A stretch of 64,000 nucleotides of DNA from Wolbachia endosymbiont (group A) of Longitarsus flavicornis (GCF_963931955.1 NZ_OZ008337.1:1563593-1627592); one strand, 5' to 3'. Counted from the stretch's first letter, positions 38,408 to 47,787 are shown. The notes: a model not told the origin generated them from the sequence alone. Program-made: numbers and translations.

Positions 38408-38724
38408 TATTAATTATTGCTATTAAAATATTTCTCTTTTTCAGAAGAATATACAAAAATCTCGTCAGAAAGGCTCCATTGAGAGAGAGTGAAAAGAAAA
38501 CAGAATATAACTTTGACGACATCCAGGTTTATAAAGAGAATCCGGAAATAGTTGCTATTGCAAAACCAGTGGGTAAATGGACAAAGATGGCTATACTCAA
38601 TAATGAATTGATGCAGCGGTTAGCACAATTGATACAGGAAGAAGGCGATGAGAAGGGATATTGGGAGCTATTTGTGAAAGCTCAGTCTTCAACCCAGGGT
38701 AAGTATAAGGGAAGAGGGCGGTAG
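38368..38724 (+). CDS. Conserved WO-type hypothetical protein with one membrane helix
   Basis: The 118-residue frame overlaps the previous gene by 40 bases and has no good start before 38410; GTG 38368 is the formal start. A hydrophobic helix (IILIIAIKIFLFF) is followed by a basic and acidic soluble part (RESEKKTEYNFDDIQVYKEN...MQRLAQLIQEEGDEKGYWELF). I do not recognise a domain. The true start may have been lost, or lie at an ATT near 38411. Confidence 0.55.
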   Translation: MLRSCSIFDRYGIILIIAIKIFLFFRRIYKNLVRKAPLRESEKKTEYNFDDIQVYKENPEIVAIAKPVGKWTKMAILNNELMQRLAQLIQEEGDEKGYWELFVKAQSSTQGKYKGRGR

Positions 38725-38797
38725 CTCCGTTTGTAGGAAGCTGCGAAAAAACGGCAACTTGATGCAACAGTCTAACGGTTATAGAATAGAACGCTTT

Positions 38798-39110
38798 TCA
38801 TATGTCAGTCCCAACCTGTCGTCTAATTTCTTTATCGGTTGCAAAGAGATCTTGAACCAAAGATTTATTTTGAGATAAGTCATATGCTGTTTTGCCTTTT
38901 TTATTCTTTATAAATAGCTGTGCACAGTTACAACAGGTATATTTTCCAGCATTATAGCCTTGTGCAAAGGTGTTACTGCTGCATTCATTAACCACTTTCT
39001 ACCAATGACTTTATTTTTTCCAAATCTTTGCTTGAAACAGCTTGGAGGCTCACAAAATTGGCTATAGATACACCTTTTATAGCTCTTATTATTTTCTGTA
39101 GTTTTTCCAC
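38798..39110 (-). pseudogene. Degenerate ankyrin-repeat gene
   Basis: A GTG at 39110, preceded by a taggag ribosome site, opens VEKLQKIIRAIKGVSIANFV and reads to a stop. A shifted frame then gives NAAVTPLHKAIMLENIPVV, an ankyrin repeat. A third frame ends with KNKKGKTAYDLSQNKSLVQD, another ankyrin-type end. At least two frameshifts break the gene. The minus-strand piece that remains open is 38798-38995. Confidence 0.65.
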
Positions 39111-39182
39111 TCTTAGCTCCTAAATATAAAAGCTATGCGTAAAAAAAATATTATATATAAATATCTATAAAGGTATATCTTT

Positions 39183-39859
39183 TTATCTTAGGTTTTCCTC
39201 GCTGATTTTTACTATCTCAGACACAAATGTGCACAATGAATCCTTTAATCTTTGATCACCAATTTTTTGATATTCTTGCATTATACTCAATATCTTGTTT
39301 TCTCCTTGACCATCCTCATCTTCACAATAGGTTTCATCTTTTGATGTAGGCAGTAGAACTCCATAATGTAATGATAATCCTCCTGCTATTTTAGGTACTG
39401 TTTTGAACGATATTTCCCCTTCCTCATATCTTCGTATTTGTGAATTTGTTAATCCGGTCCTATCTGCTAACTCTGTCTGTGGATAACCTCTTGCAAACCG
39501 CCAATCTTTTGCCTTATGCGCCATTTGGTAGCTTATAGGTCTTATCTCTGTTGTAACCTTTCTAATTTGAATCCCCTCTGACACACATCTGGTTAATGCG
39601 CACACCGCATCACGAACTTTTTGGTCCTTAATTCTTTTTAGGTTTTGCACTAAATCAAATGCCTTCTTGTCCTCACTGTTAATACAATTTATTGGCTTCG
39701 GGAAGAAATATTCAACATCACGCGGTGATTTTTGTGCTATCCTTTCGAGCGTTTCAGGTAGAATGCTGTGTATCCCTCGCTCATACTTTCCTATTAGTGA
39801 CTTTGCTACACCAGTTTTTTCTGCGAAATCCGCTTGAGAGCAATTTAGCTCTAGCCTAA
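39183..39859 (-). pseudogene. Double-HTH (XRE) transcriptional regulator, 5' end cut off by an IS
   Basis: The protein contains two XRE helix-turn-helix domains: QADFAEKTGVAKSLIGKYER near the start and QTELADRTGLTNSQIRRYEE in the second half, separated by an acidic linker. WO prophages carry such double-HTH regulators near their control region. The first residues are missing. A start codon is provided only by IS sequence (ATG at 39902), giving a chimeric N-terminus of about 15 residues. The HTH domains themselves look intact, so the chimera might still bind DNA. Confidence 0.75.
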
Positions 39860-40722
39860 GAACCTGTTCATAATCTTTTGAGGAACAAAGCAGTGAAAGC
39901 AAGAACTACCATTTGCAAGCTGGTGTTGAGTTTACGCTCGCAATTTTTCCATAACCGTCTACATTTTTCCAACCAAGCAAAAGAACGCTCTACAACCCAT
40001 CTTTTTGGCAATACAGCAAAGGTATGTAATTCACTGCGTTTTATTACCTCAACAGTTGCACCAATAGTTGCTTTTATTTGTGTTGCAAAATTCTCTCCCG
40101 TATAGCCTGCATCAACCAGTACATTTTTAACTCCCGAGAGGTTTTCTTTTGCATTTTCTACCATTCTCACAGCACTGCTACGGTCAGTTATCTCTGCTGT
40201 TGTTACATAAATTGCATGTGGCAAACCTTGCGTATCTACTGCAATATGGCGTTTTATTCCTGAAATCTTTTTGCCTGCATCGTAGCCTTTTTCTTCAGCA
40301 GTATCTGCATTTTTTACACTCTGTGCATCAATTATGCAGAAGCTGGTTTTTTCTTTCCGACCATTGTTTTGTCGGACTACGCCAACTATTTTTTTTTAAC
40401 ACCAGCTCCAGAACACTTTCTTTATTTGCATCTGGTTTTTCACTCCACTTCTTAAAATAGTCGTAACAATTGCGCCATTTTGGAAACTCTTTTGGTAGCA
40501 TTCTCCACTGACAAACGCTTTTCAGAACGTATAACACTCCACAAAATACATCATACAAATCAAGTTTTCTTGGTTTTGTTTTTTTTCTACAGGACTCTAG
40601 ATCTGGTAATATAATCTCAAATCTTTCCCGACTTATATTACTTGGGTATAAACTCCTCATATATCCTAACTTATATACATTATCTCTTAGTTTATTCCTT
40701 TCTTGAGATCATGTACAGGTTC
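39860..40722 (-). mobile_element. IS5-family (IS1031-like) element, 863 bp, copy A
   Basis: Ends are gaacctgttcat and its near-inverted copy (gaacctgtacat), flanked by TAA at 39857-39859 and 40723-40725, a TNA-type duplication. Two minus-strand transposase frames lie inside: 40660-40328 (DUF4096-like N-terminus, CQWRMLPKEFPKWRNCYDYF) and 40224-39868 (C-terminal DDE part, VDAGYTGENFATQ, WVVERSFAWLEKCRRL). They are joined through a run of nine A's near 40389-40397, where a frame change reads on into IVGVVRQNNGRKEKTSFCII. An identical copy is at 60603-61465. Confidence 0.9.
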
Positions 40723-40725
40723 TAA

Positions 40726-41121
40726 GACTTCTTCTCTTTTTTCTAGTACCTCTTGAAATTTTTCTAATGCAATATCATACTTTCCTGCATAAAGGAGGTA
40801 TAACATAGCTATTCCATATTTAGTAAATAAAGGATCAAGATGATTAGAGCCAAGCAGGCAGTCTTCTCCATTTATTAAGTTTTTAAACATATTGTATACA
40901 ACAGTATATCTTTTTTGCTTTAGCCGTATCATAGCCATTTCACGCTCAGCAAATAAATTATCAATAGTATTCAATCTTGGCACATGTGAAAATATTTTGA
41001 ATGCATCTTCATACTCTCCTTGGTAACTCAATATCAGACCTTTTACATTCTGAATACGTACGTTCTCAAGATCGCCTTGTGGCAATTTCAAGATTTGTAG
41101 TTCTTCTTCCAGTGCCTTAAT
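40726..41121 (-). pseudogene. TPR-repeat protein fragment between two IS elements
   Basis: The frame runs IKALEEELQILKLPQGDLEN and then TPR-like helices (GLILSYQGEYEDAFKIFSHV, GIAMLYLLYAGKYDIALEKF) until EVLEKREEVL, where the 863-bp IS begins. It has no start of its own at the upstream side: the 1621-bp IS110 ends at 41122. The ankyrin fragment on the other side of that IS (ending EFISKR) may be its 5' part, giving an ankyrin-TPR protein, a type known from WO cargo. Confidence 0.6.
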
Positions 41122-41125
41122 TCTC

Positions 41126-42472
41126 CTAAGAAACTCCTTGAACTAACTCATCTTTTTTTACCAAGAGATAGCCAAGTTCCTTTGCTCTTTTGATCAAATT
41201 TTTTACAGTTCTATCTTTATAGCGTATTTCATAGTATTCCATTCCTTTTTCTACATATTCCTGTCCGTATTTGAGCATACTATAAAATATGCACGCTATC
41301 TTTCTTGCAGTAGCTGTTATTGCTTTTGGCGCTCCTAATCGTTTTTTTAATTTCCTGTAGTATGCACCTAATGCACTTTTACTATTTCCCACAGAATTAG
41401 CAGCCATTCGAAATGCATTCGCAGCACGATTAATGACTTTACGCGTTCTTGTGCTAAACACTTTTTCTCCTGTAATTTTATTGGCAGGGCTGAGTCCTAA
41501 CCACGATGAGAAGTGTTTTTCTGTTGACCATTTACTATGGTTTATACCAGTTTCTGAAATTATGGTCTGTACACTTAGTACATCAAGCCCTGGAACTTTA
41601 GTAAAATCCATACCAGTTATCCGGTGCAGTTCCTCGTGCAAAGCAAAGTTTGGCTTACTTTTTCTATGCTTATTCTTTTCCTTACTCAACTGTTTACTTT
41701 CGCCAGGTTTTGTTTCGAACGTTTTGTAATAGGCCTCAATATTTCTATCACATTCTGCTATTTTTTCTTGATAGATATTATATAGTTCAAATTCTTGCTT
41801 TAGCGTGAATAAGTGTTCCTCTCTATAGTCACCAGCTAACGCTTTTGCAATAGTAGACTGATCATTTTTTATTCGTGCATCCCTGAATTCAACCAATTTC
41901 TCAGGATCCCTTTCGCCTTCGATTATAGCCTTGATAATTTTCATACCAGTTACTCCAGTAATATCTCTTATAACTTTATGCAGCTGTATATTCATTTGAA
42001 TTAATGCCTTCTGCATACGCAGAACATGTGTAGATGCACTTTCAGTAAGACTTTTACGTTGCCGCACATAACTACGCAATACACAAATTTGATCATCGGG
42101 TCTGAATGATCCATGAAGTAGTCCATAACTGTGTAGTTGTTGTAACCACTGACAGTCCTGAACATCTGACTTTCTTCCAGGTACATTTTTTACATGTCGC
42201 GCATTTACCAGTTTTACTTCAAACCCATATGATTCGAGTACTTGAAATAAAGGAATCCAGTATACTCCTGTTGATTCCATAGCTACAGTTGTAACTTTAC
42301 ATTTTTTCAACCACCGTGCTAAATTATGAAGGTCTTCAGTGAAGCAGCCAAATTTTTGGATACGTTGTTCATCTCTTCCTTCAGGTACACATACATAATG
42401 TACAGATGAACCAACATCAATCCCTGCTGCATCAGGATTCACTATTTCTAATTTACTTTTTGCTTTTTTCAT
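41126..42472 (-). CDS. IS110-family transposase (copy 1)
   Basis: IS110 transposases are DEDD-type recombinases guided by an RNA. The start is placed at ATG 42472 (MKKAKSKLEIVNPDAAGIDV), which has an aaggag ribosome site; an ATG 63 bases upstream has none. The N-terminal RuvC-like part shows AGIDVGSSVHYVCV, a VAMESTGVYWIPLFQVLES segment and KNVPGRKSDVQDCQWLQQL. The C-terminal Transposase_20 part shows VPGLDVLSVQTIISETG and FSSWLGLSPANKITG. It is intact and identical in both copies. Confidence 0.93.
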   Translation of the reverse strand: MKKAKSKLEIVNPDAAGIDVGSSVHYVCVPEGRDEQRIQKFGCFTEDLHNLARWLKKCKVTTVAMESTGVYWIPLFQVLESYGFEVKLVNARHVKNVPGRKSDVQDCQWLQQLHSYGLLHGSFRPDDQICVLRSYVRQRKSLTESASTHVLRMQKALIQMNIQLHKVIRDITGVTGMKIIKAIIEGERDPEKLVEFRDARIKNDQSTIAKALAGDYREEHLFTLKQEFELYNIYQEKIAECDRNIEAYYKTFETKPGESKQLSKEKNKHRKSKPNFALHEELHRITGMDFTKVPGLDVLSVQTIISETGINHSKWSTEKHFSSWLGLSPANKITGEKVFSTRTRKVINRAANAFRMAANSVGNSKSALGAYYRKLKKRLGAPKAITATARKIACIFYSMLKYGQEYVEKGMEYYEIRYKDRTVKNLIKRAKELGYLLVKKDELVQGVS

Positions 42473-42742
42473 GGCAACTCCTTCGTATAATTTGTAATAG
42501 GGAAACGCTTCAGCTTGGAACGGTTGATAGTACAATCTCCTAACCGAGGTAGTCTACAAAAACTCCATCAATGATTTGACCGTTCCTCCCAAAACCACGC
42601 TTACGAACGGGCACTAAAGGCACCAGTGACTTGGTCGGTTATAACTGCAAAAGCGCTTCTCACAAAGTTATATCAGAAATTACTCAAAACTTAAATTGGG
42701 AGTTTCTTCCTGGTTTGACAGATTTCGTCTGTTTGACGCTTA
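42473..42742 (-). ncRNA. Candidate bridge RNA region in IS110 leader (copy 1)
   Basis: IS110 elements carry a long non-coding segment from which a bridge RNA is made, with loops that pair with donor and target DNA. Here 270 bases lie between the element's end and the transposase start and contain no plausible gene. Short internal pairings are visible, for example cctaaccgaggtag-type and ggcactaaaggcaccagtg segments. The exact RNA ends and loops were not folded. Confidence 0.5.
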
Positions 42743-43251
42743 CTGATAAATTCAGAACTACTGTTCTCTAATGCTTGTTGACCATCAGGTGACAGTAGAC
42801 CTTTATTTTGATCAGCTTTGCTTAACTCCTCTAATCTTTTAATACCTGCATCCCATTGAGAATCAGAACTGTGCTCCTTTATGGCTAATTGAAGTGGTGT
42901 TTCACCTTTGTTATTACGAATATTGACATTTATTCCATTGTCTAAGAGAAGACTAGCAACATCTGGTATGTTTTCAACGATGGCAGCATGTAAAAATGTA
43001 TCGCCATCACCATCCTGATAATTAATACTTACACCTTCATTTTCAATCAATTCTTTAATTTTTTTGATTAGATTTTCTAGATTGGAACCTTGGCAATCTC
43101 TACATCCCCTAATGAAATAAAGTAAATCTGCCTCCTTAGAACCATACCTTCGCTTTCTTATTAACTTAGACTGGCTAACTGTTTGCTTAAAAACTCCTGA
43201 ATTACTTCCTTTAGCTTGTTGGATATTGTATCTTTCTTCTTTCAAAAACAT
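42743..43251 (-). pseudogene. Ankyrin-repeat protein, 3' end cut off by IS110
   Basis: About 170 codons start at ATG 43251 (MFLKEERYNIQQAKGS) with a gaggtt ribosome site. They include two ankyrin repeats (DGDTFLHAAIVENIPDVASL and KGETPLQLAIKEHSS with NGINVNIRNN between). After SSSEFISKR the last residues come from IS sequence. The TPR fragment on the far side of the IS may be the missing part. Confidence 0.75.
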
Positions 43252-43262
43252 AATAACCTCCC

Positions 43263-43421
43263 CTAGTTATTTTCAAGACATGCTACATTGGAAAAAAAAC
43301 TACCTTGTTCTAATTTTAAACCCTCATTAGTAATACATTTTGAGCATAATACTCCATCTTTAAAATTTGTCGACTCATATTTAGAAATTTTTTTGGAATA
43401 ATTTTTGATGGAAGTCTTCAA
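43263..43421 (-). other. Short reading frame, possibly a gene remnant
   Basis: 53 codons from TTG 43421 end at TAG 43263-43265, with a CSKC pair (VLCSKCITNEGLKLEQGSFF). It lies just upstream of the ankyrin gene and has no ribosome site. It may be the remnant of an older 5' part or a chance frame. Confidence 0.3.
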
Positions 43422-43969
43422 TGAACTATTATTAATTTAGCAATATATACTGTTAAAAACTTAAACTATATAACCATTTCCAGCACCCAAAACCAGCAAA
43501 CGTGAGAGGTGTTCGTTTTGGAATCTTATGGTCTACCATGTGTACCGTTCGAACTTTTCTTTATAATAATTCTACCATACCACAAAGTCAGCTATATTAG
43601 CCTACTTTTACCACATTTAGATATGAACCAATTTGCTTGGCTTTGTTGCAACAATTTAAATCTTCTATTTTTATAACCTTATTTTTACGCGGCTTGTTCT
43701 CACAAATATACGATCTTTTTTGCAATTTTAGGAAGAGTCAATAATTCAAATTTTTGTGGCACTAAAATAGACGTTTCTTTAGTTACAACAAGGTCTATTT
43801 TTTCGTAAATAAAAATGTTTTACAATTAATTATTAGAATGAAAATATCATACTTGGCTCTCAAGAAATTTCCTGTTGTGCAGTGGTAAGGTTTGGAGAAA
43901 AAGATTGGCTTGGCAACGATAATTTACTAGACTAAAGTTTATATTAAAATACAAAATGGGGTTGCGGGT
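43422..43969. promoter_or_regulatory. Upstream region of the cin operon
   Basis: About 550 AT-rich bases without a convincing gene separate the ankyrin gene and cinA, which are read away from each other. A candidate promoter for cinA is TTTACT near 43922 with TATATT near 43940, about 30 bases before the start codon. Spacing is slightly short of ideal, so this is weak. No operator could be recognised. Confidence 0.4.
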
Positions 43970-45310
43970 ATGGAATCTAGCTTAGATCACAATTACAATA
44001 AAATACTTGATATATTAAAAGGTGCTATTAAAGACGACGATAATCAAGTTAAAGCGAGAAAACACCTTAGAGTAGAAAGATGGCTAAGGGTTTATATTCA
44101 ATTAATTGAAGATTTTGATGAGGAAAAACTAAAATTTTTCTCTGATATATTCTCTGATAATTCTTGTTGGGATGGAATAAAATTAAAAAATAAAGCTGTT
44201 GGTGAAAGGCTAACTGAAGAAAAAAATAAAAACGGAAAAGAAAATCCGCTTGATCTTGCAGATAGACATTACTTGGCATGTAAATATTGTCTAGAAGATA
44301 AGATTCCTGGATTATTTGAACAAGTATTTATGAGATTTAAGAGAAGTGCCTTTGAAGAGGATGGATCTGATGATGATCTGAGAAGAGAATTATTGGAAAA
44401 TATTGAAGAAACTAGCCCTATAGAAGCTTTCTGGTCTTTTCTTATTGATAAGCAGATTGGAAAACTAAACGAATATAAATCATTTGAAGGTTTGCAAAAA
44501 TCTATACAGATAAATTCTAATAAAAACTGGGAAGAAGGTATAGAGTTCTTCTATAATAAGTTGCACAATGATTCTAGTATTTCTAGTCAAGATAAAGATA
44601 ATTTGTTAATTGAAGCAGCTTTATCTGCAGTAAAGGGTTACAAAGAAGTAGACACTATAGAGTTTTGCCTGTCCAAAATGGATGATGAACAAAAGAAAAA
44701 ATTACTAGATAGAGATTATAAGGAAAATACTTATCATGCAGTATTGAATGTGCTAATAGATCAGTATTGTTTTGATTCTTTTATGGAATTAAGCCAATTG
44801 TCTAGTCAGCTTGAATGTGAACGTTACACAATCTTTTTATCTTCATTATCAGACCAAGTATTGAAGAATTTAGATCTGTCTGAGGAAACAAAAAAATGTA
44901 TGATGAATGTTTGGAAGCATATAGTAAAACATGAAACTCAAGATTGTGGAGAACAGTCTATTTTTCCTGTTTTCGTAGATTATTCAGTTACACGTACAAT
45001 AGCAAATTTAATTGTGGATCCAAGTAGACAGGAAGGAAGTAAAGAAGGAGTATTAGAGGAGGTATTAAAGCATGTAAATAACAAAGAAATGAGTGATGAA
45101 GAGATAATAAAGGTTAAAGATTCTGTATTAAGAAAAATTCAGTTATTTCATGGAGGCAAAAAGTTGCAGTTAGGAGAACAAGTATTTTCTAAATTAGCTG
45201 AAGAAGCTTCTAAAGAGTCACTTCGTGAAGTTGGTGATACTTTGCCACAGTCAAGTCTCAGTCCAACTGATACCCCATATAATATAAAATCTTTAGGCCA
45301 TAGCAAATAG
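43970..45310 (+). CDS. cinA: Cytoplasmic incompatibility factor CifA (CinA type)
   Basis: CifA proteins rescue cytoplasmic incompatibility when made in the egg and bind their partner CifB. The 446-residue product starts MESSLDHNYNKI and is almost wholly helical, with no catalytic motif; from memory it closely resembles the wPip CinA (type IV) protein over its whole length. It is shorter than the CidA type, as expected for the cin lineage. The stop is 9 bases before the cinB start, with an aggaga ribosome site between them, so the two form an operon. No stop or shift is seen. The last 30 residues (LPQSSLSPTDTPYN) look disordered. Confidence 0.88.
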   Translation: MESSLDHNYNKILDILKGAIKDDDNQVKARKHLRVERWLRVYIQLIEDFDEEKLKFFSDIFSDNSCWDGIKLKNKAVGERLTEEKNKNGKENPLDLADRHYLACKYCLEDKIPGLFEQVFMRFKRSAFEEDGSDDDLRRELLENIEETSPIEAFWSFLIDKQIGKLNEYKSFEGLQKSIQINSNKNWEEGIEFFYNKLHNDSSISSQDKDNLLIEAALSAVKGYKEVDTIEFCLSKMDDEQKKKLLDRDYKENTYHAVLNVLIDQYCFDSFMELSQLSSQLECERYTIFLSSLSDQVLKNLDLSEETKKCMMNVWKHIVKHETQDCGEQSIFPVFVDYSVTRTIANLIVDPSRQEGSKEGVLEEVLKHVNNKEMSDEEIIKVKDSVLRKIQLFHGGKKLQLGEQVFSKLAEEASKESLREVGDTLPQSSLSPTDTPYNIKSLGHSK

Positions 45311-45319
45311 GAGAATCAT

Positions 45320-47521
45320 ATGCCAAGAAATGTAAAGCCATTTGAATTGGTACAACTTCTGTTAATGGAAAATAGATCAAAAGATAAGTTTTTAGACTTT
45401 CAAGAAAGGTTTCAGTCATTTATTAGTCAGTCTCCTTCTTTTTTGCATTCAGTTGGAAAGCCAGGCTTTTTTCCTAGTTTCTTTTTTGGTATGTTTGCTA
45501 CTGTATTAGACACAGAACTTGCTACTAAAATTAGTATCGAAAAACTTTATTTTCGTTTTGATGGTGATAGAACTTTAAAAATAGTTGTATTAACTGGTAA
45601 AAAGAAATTGAAGTGTATAACAATTTCTGATGAGGCTAGTAATAACAAGCATCTAAAGTTTAGTGAAGAAGAATTAGAAAAAATAAAACAAGTGATAAGA
45701 TTGACGCTATTTGATAGCTATGAAAAAGAAGAGCATAAAATAACAATTACAGGAAAAAAAGTAAAGTATAGAAAGGTTGATCCAGCTTTTAGTAAAAAGA
45801 CTGACTATTCACAAAAAATTTTTACAGAAATAGAAAAGACTCAAGACCGGCAAAACCTAGAGAGCTTAATTTCAAAATTGAATGATCAAAGTTCTAAAAA
45901 AGTAAAAGAGAACGCTGGAAAAGTGTTTGATTATATTACAAATGTTTATAAGAAGTATAAAAAAGAAGAAATTCCATTTAGTAGCAAAGAATCAAGTTAT
46001 CATGGTTTTTTAGCTGGGTTTTTGATGAATTTCAAGTATCGTTTTCATCTAAAACTTTATCTCGAATTGTTTGCTGGAAAAGGTTACGCAGACATTATTT
46101 TACTTGTGCGCGGTTCTGATAAGTCGCTAAGCTCTATTCCCATTATTATTGAGCTTAAAGCAGGTACTGGTGAGATAAGTACAGTGATAAAAGCATTGAA
46201 GCAAGCACAAGATTATGTTAAGGGCTCTTTTTCTAACTCTATAAGAATGATTACTATAGCTAATGAAGCTATTTGTGTAGGATTAAATTTTGAAATGGTT
46301 GATCATGGAAATGTTGGAATTGATGTAGAAAATTTTCTTAGTCGAGAAGGTAATTCTGTAATAGAAAAGTTACTTGGCACTGAAGCAGCGAATGCTGAGG
46401 TGATAAGAAAACAGCTAGAGTATCTTTACTATGGGATTGTTTGGAGCAATGGTGGAAGTGATAATATTAATTATGTCAGCAGAATGATCTTAGGTCAACT
46501 AGCACTTATTCCTAATATTATTAAGCGTGAAAAGTTAGGTAAACATATTTTTATTTATGATCAAAACGATAAAATGGTTACTGGATCACAGACACGCTTA
46601 GAGGCAGCAAAAGAAAGTATTGCGGATTGTGTTACAACTATAGTGCTAACTGTAGGTAAGAAGGTGCTTATACTCAACATAAATGAAAAAAATAAATTTG
46701 TATTGAGAGTGCCAGCCAATAAAGGAATTCCTATTGAAAATATTAGAGGAATTCAAAACGTTAATGACATACAGATACAAGAAATAACCTGTAACTTATA
46801 CAGTACACCTAGTAATAAGAATCCATTTGATCAGTACTGTGATGAGAATAAGGGGATTACAGTAAATACGTATAACTCATTGGACAAATACAAAAGAGAT
46901 AAAGAAATTTTACAAGGTAATTTTACTCCAATTATGGAAAATAAAAAATTTAAAGCAGCTTTGAGCAAAGCTATAAAGTCTGGTAAATATGATGATTACA
47001 AAAAACTATTTGAAGAAATTTCTCGTATATTACATCCTTTCAAATCATTAATAAGCAATGAGGCTACATTTCAAGCTGTATTGCATGGTTTATTTAGTAG
47101 CTACGGTGACGATAATATAAAAGTTATTACTGAATTTCAAATAGGTGGTGGAGAGAAGTTGGATGTTATGTTGGTTATAAATGCTACTGATGAAAAAGAA
47201 GAATACCCTCCAGTTGGAATAGAGCTAAAATTTGCTAAGAAAGGAGAATTAGATAAAAAAGAAAAAGAGGCTAAGGACCAGTTGACAAGATATAAAGAAG
47301 GTGAAGCGTATAAGGTAATTACTGATGCCGGCAAAGTGAAACTGATATATGCTGTTTTTAATAAAGGTGCAACAGATGAAGGTTCCCTTATAAAAATTGG
47401 TAATGAGTTTGTAGAGGTAGATGTAAGACATAGTTCTGTGGTTGCTCTTGGTCAACAGTCAGGTAGTCTCCAACAACCTTATGCTCAACAAGCGGGTCAA
47501 TCTCGAGCAGTTAATCAGTGA
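45320..47521 (+). CDS. cinB: Cytoplasmic incompatibility factor CifB, nuclease type (CinB)
   Basis: CifB made in the male germline causes embryo death unless matched by CifA. The 733-residue protein has two PD-(D/E)XK nuclease domains. In the first, Asp258 (YADIILLV), Glu278 and Lys280 (IIIELKAG) form the catalytic set, with QAQDYV after it. In the second, Asp615 (KLDVMLV), Glu635 and Lys637 (GIELKFA) form it, followed by QLTRYKEG. Both sets are complete, so nuclease activity is expected. There is no deubiquitinase domain and no C-terminal extension; the tail is Gln-rich. This places it with wPip-like CinB. Confidence 0.88.
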   Translation: MPRNVKPFELVQLLLMENRSKDKFLDFQERFQSFISQSPSFLHSVGKPGFFPSFFFGMFATVLDTELATKISIEKLYFRFDGDRTLKIVVLTGKKKLKCITISDEASNNKHLKFSEEELEKIKQVIRLTLFDSYEKEEHKITITGKKVKYRKVDPAFSKKTDYSQKIFTEIEKTQDRQNLESLISKLNDQSSKKVKENAGKVFDYITNVYKKYKKEEIPFSSKESSYHGFLAGFLMNFKYRFHLKLYLELFAGKGYADIILLVRGSDKSLSSIPIIIELKAGTGEISTVIKALKQAQDYVKGSFSNSIRMITIANEAICVGLNFEMVDHGNVGIDVENFLSREGNSVIEKLLGTEAANAEVIRKQLEYLYYGIVWSNGGSDNINYVSRMILGQLALIPNIIKREKLGKHIFIYDQNDKMVTGSQTRLEAAKESIADCVTTIVLTVGKKVLILNINEKNKFVLRVPANKGIPIENIRGIQNVNDIQIQEITCNLYSTPSNKNPFDQYCDENKGITVNTYNSLDKYKRDKEILQGNFTPIMENKKFKAALSKAIKSGKYDDYKKLFEEISRILHPFKSLISNEATFQAVLHGLFSSYGDDNIKVITEFQIGGGEKLDVMLVINATDEKEEYPPVGIELKFAKKGELDKKEKEAKDQLTRYKEGEAYKVITDAGKVKLIYAVFNKGATDEGSLIKIGNEFVEVDVRHSSVVALGQQSGSLQQPYAQQAGQSRAVNQ

Positions 47522-47528
47522 TCTAGTC

Positions 47529-47770
47529 GGGAATGTTCAAAAAAGCATATGCGTCAAGTTAAGGAAATATTGCCCAATATAGCAACATTTAAAGGGGTAT
47601 CTTATTTGTTAAATTTACTTTTCGAGGAGGTTTTGATCTAAAATAAAATAATTTTTTTAGAAAAATCCATAAACTATTAGCTTTATTGCTTACTATCTAA
47701 AATAGTTTTTACCATTTCCCTTTATACTACTTTCCCTTAACTTGACGCGTATGCTTTTTTGAACATTCCC
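47529..47770. mobile_element. Short inverted-repeat element (MITE-like), 242 bp
   Basis: The ends are inverted copies of about 37 bases: gggaatgttcaaaaaagcat at the left and atgcttttttgaacattccc at the right, followed inward by (a/c)gcgtcaagttaagg. The inside is AT-rich and non-coding. The outer 17 bases equal those beside the IS256 remnant at 647, so IS256-type transposase probably moved it. It begins 7 bases after the cinB stop. No clear target duplication was found. Confidence 0.75.
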
Positions 47771-47787
47771 ACTCTTGCTATCCTTTC

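Larger units (their letters stand above)
41122..42742 (-). mobile_element. IS110-family element, 1621 bp, copy 1
   Basis: The boundaries are where identity with the second copy at 55249-56869 starts and stops; both are exactly 1621 bp. There are no terminal inverted repeats or clear target duplications, as expected for IS110. It separates an ankyrin fragment from a TPR fragment. Boundaries may be off by the few bases shared between the two target sites. Confidence 0.9.

Noticed and set aside
45320..47521. A deubiquitinase (CidB-type) domain in the CifB homologue
   Set aside because: The protein ends soon after the second nuclease domain; no Ulp1-like His-Asp-Cys region is present.
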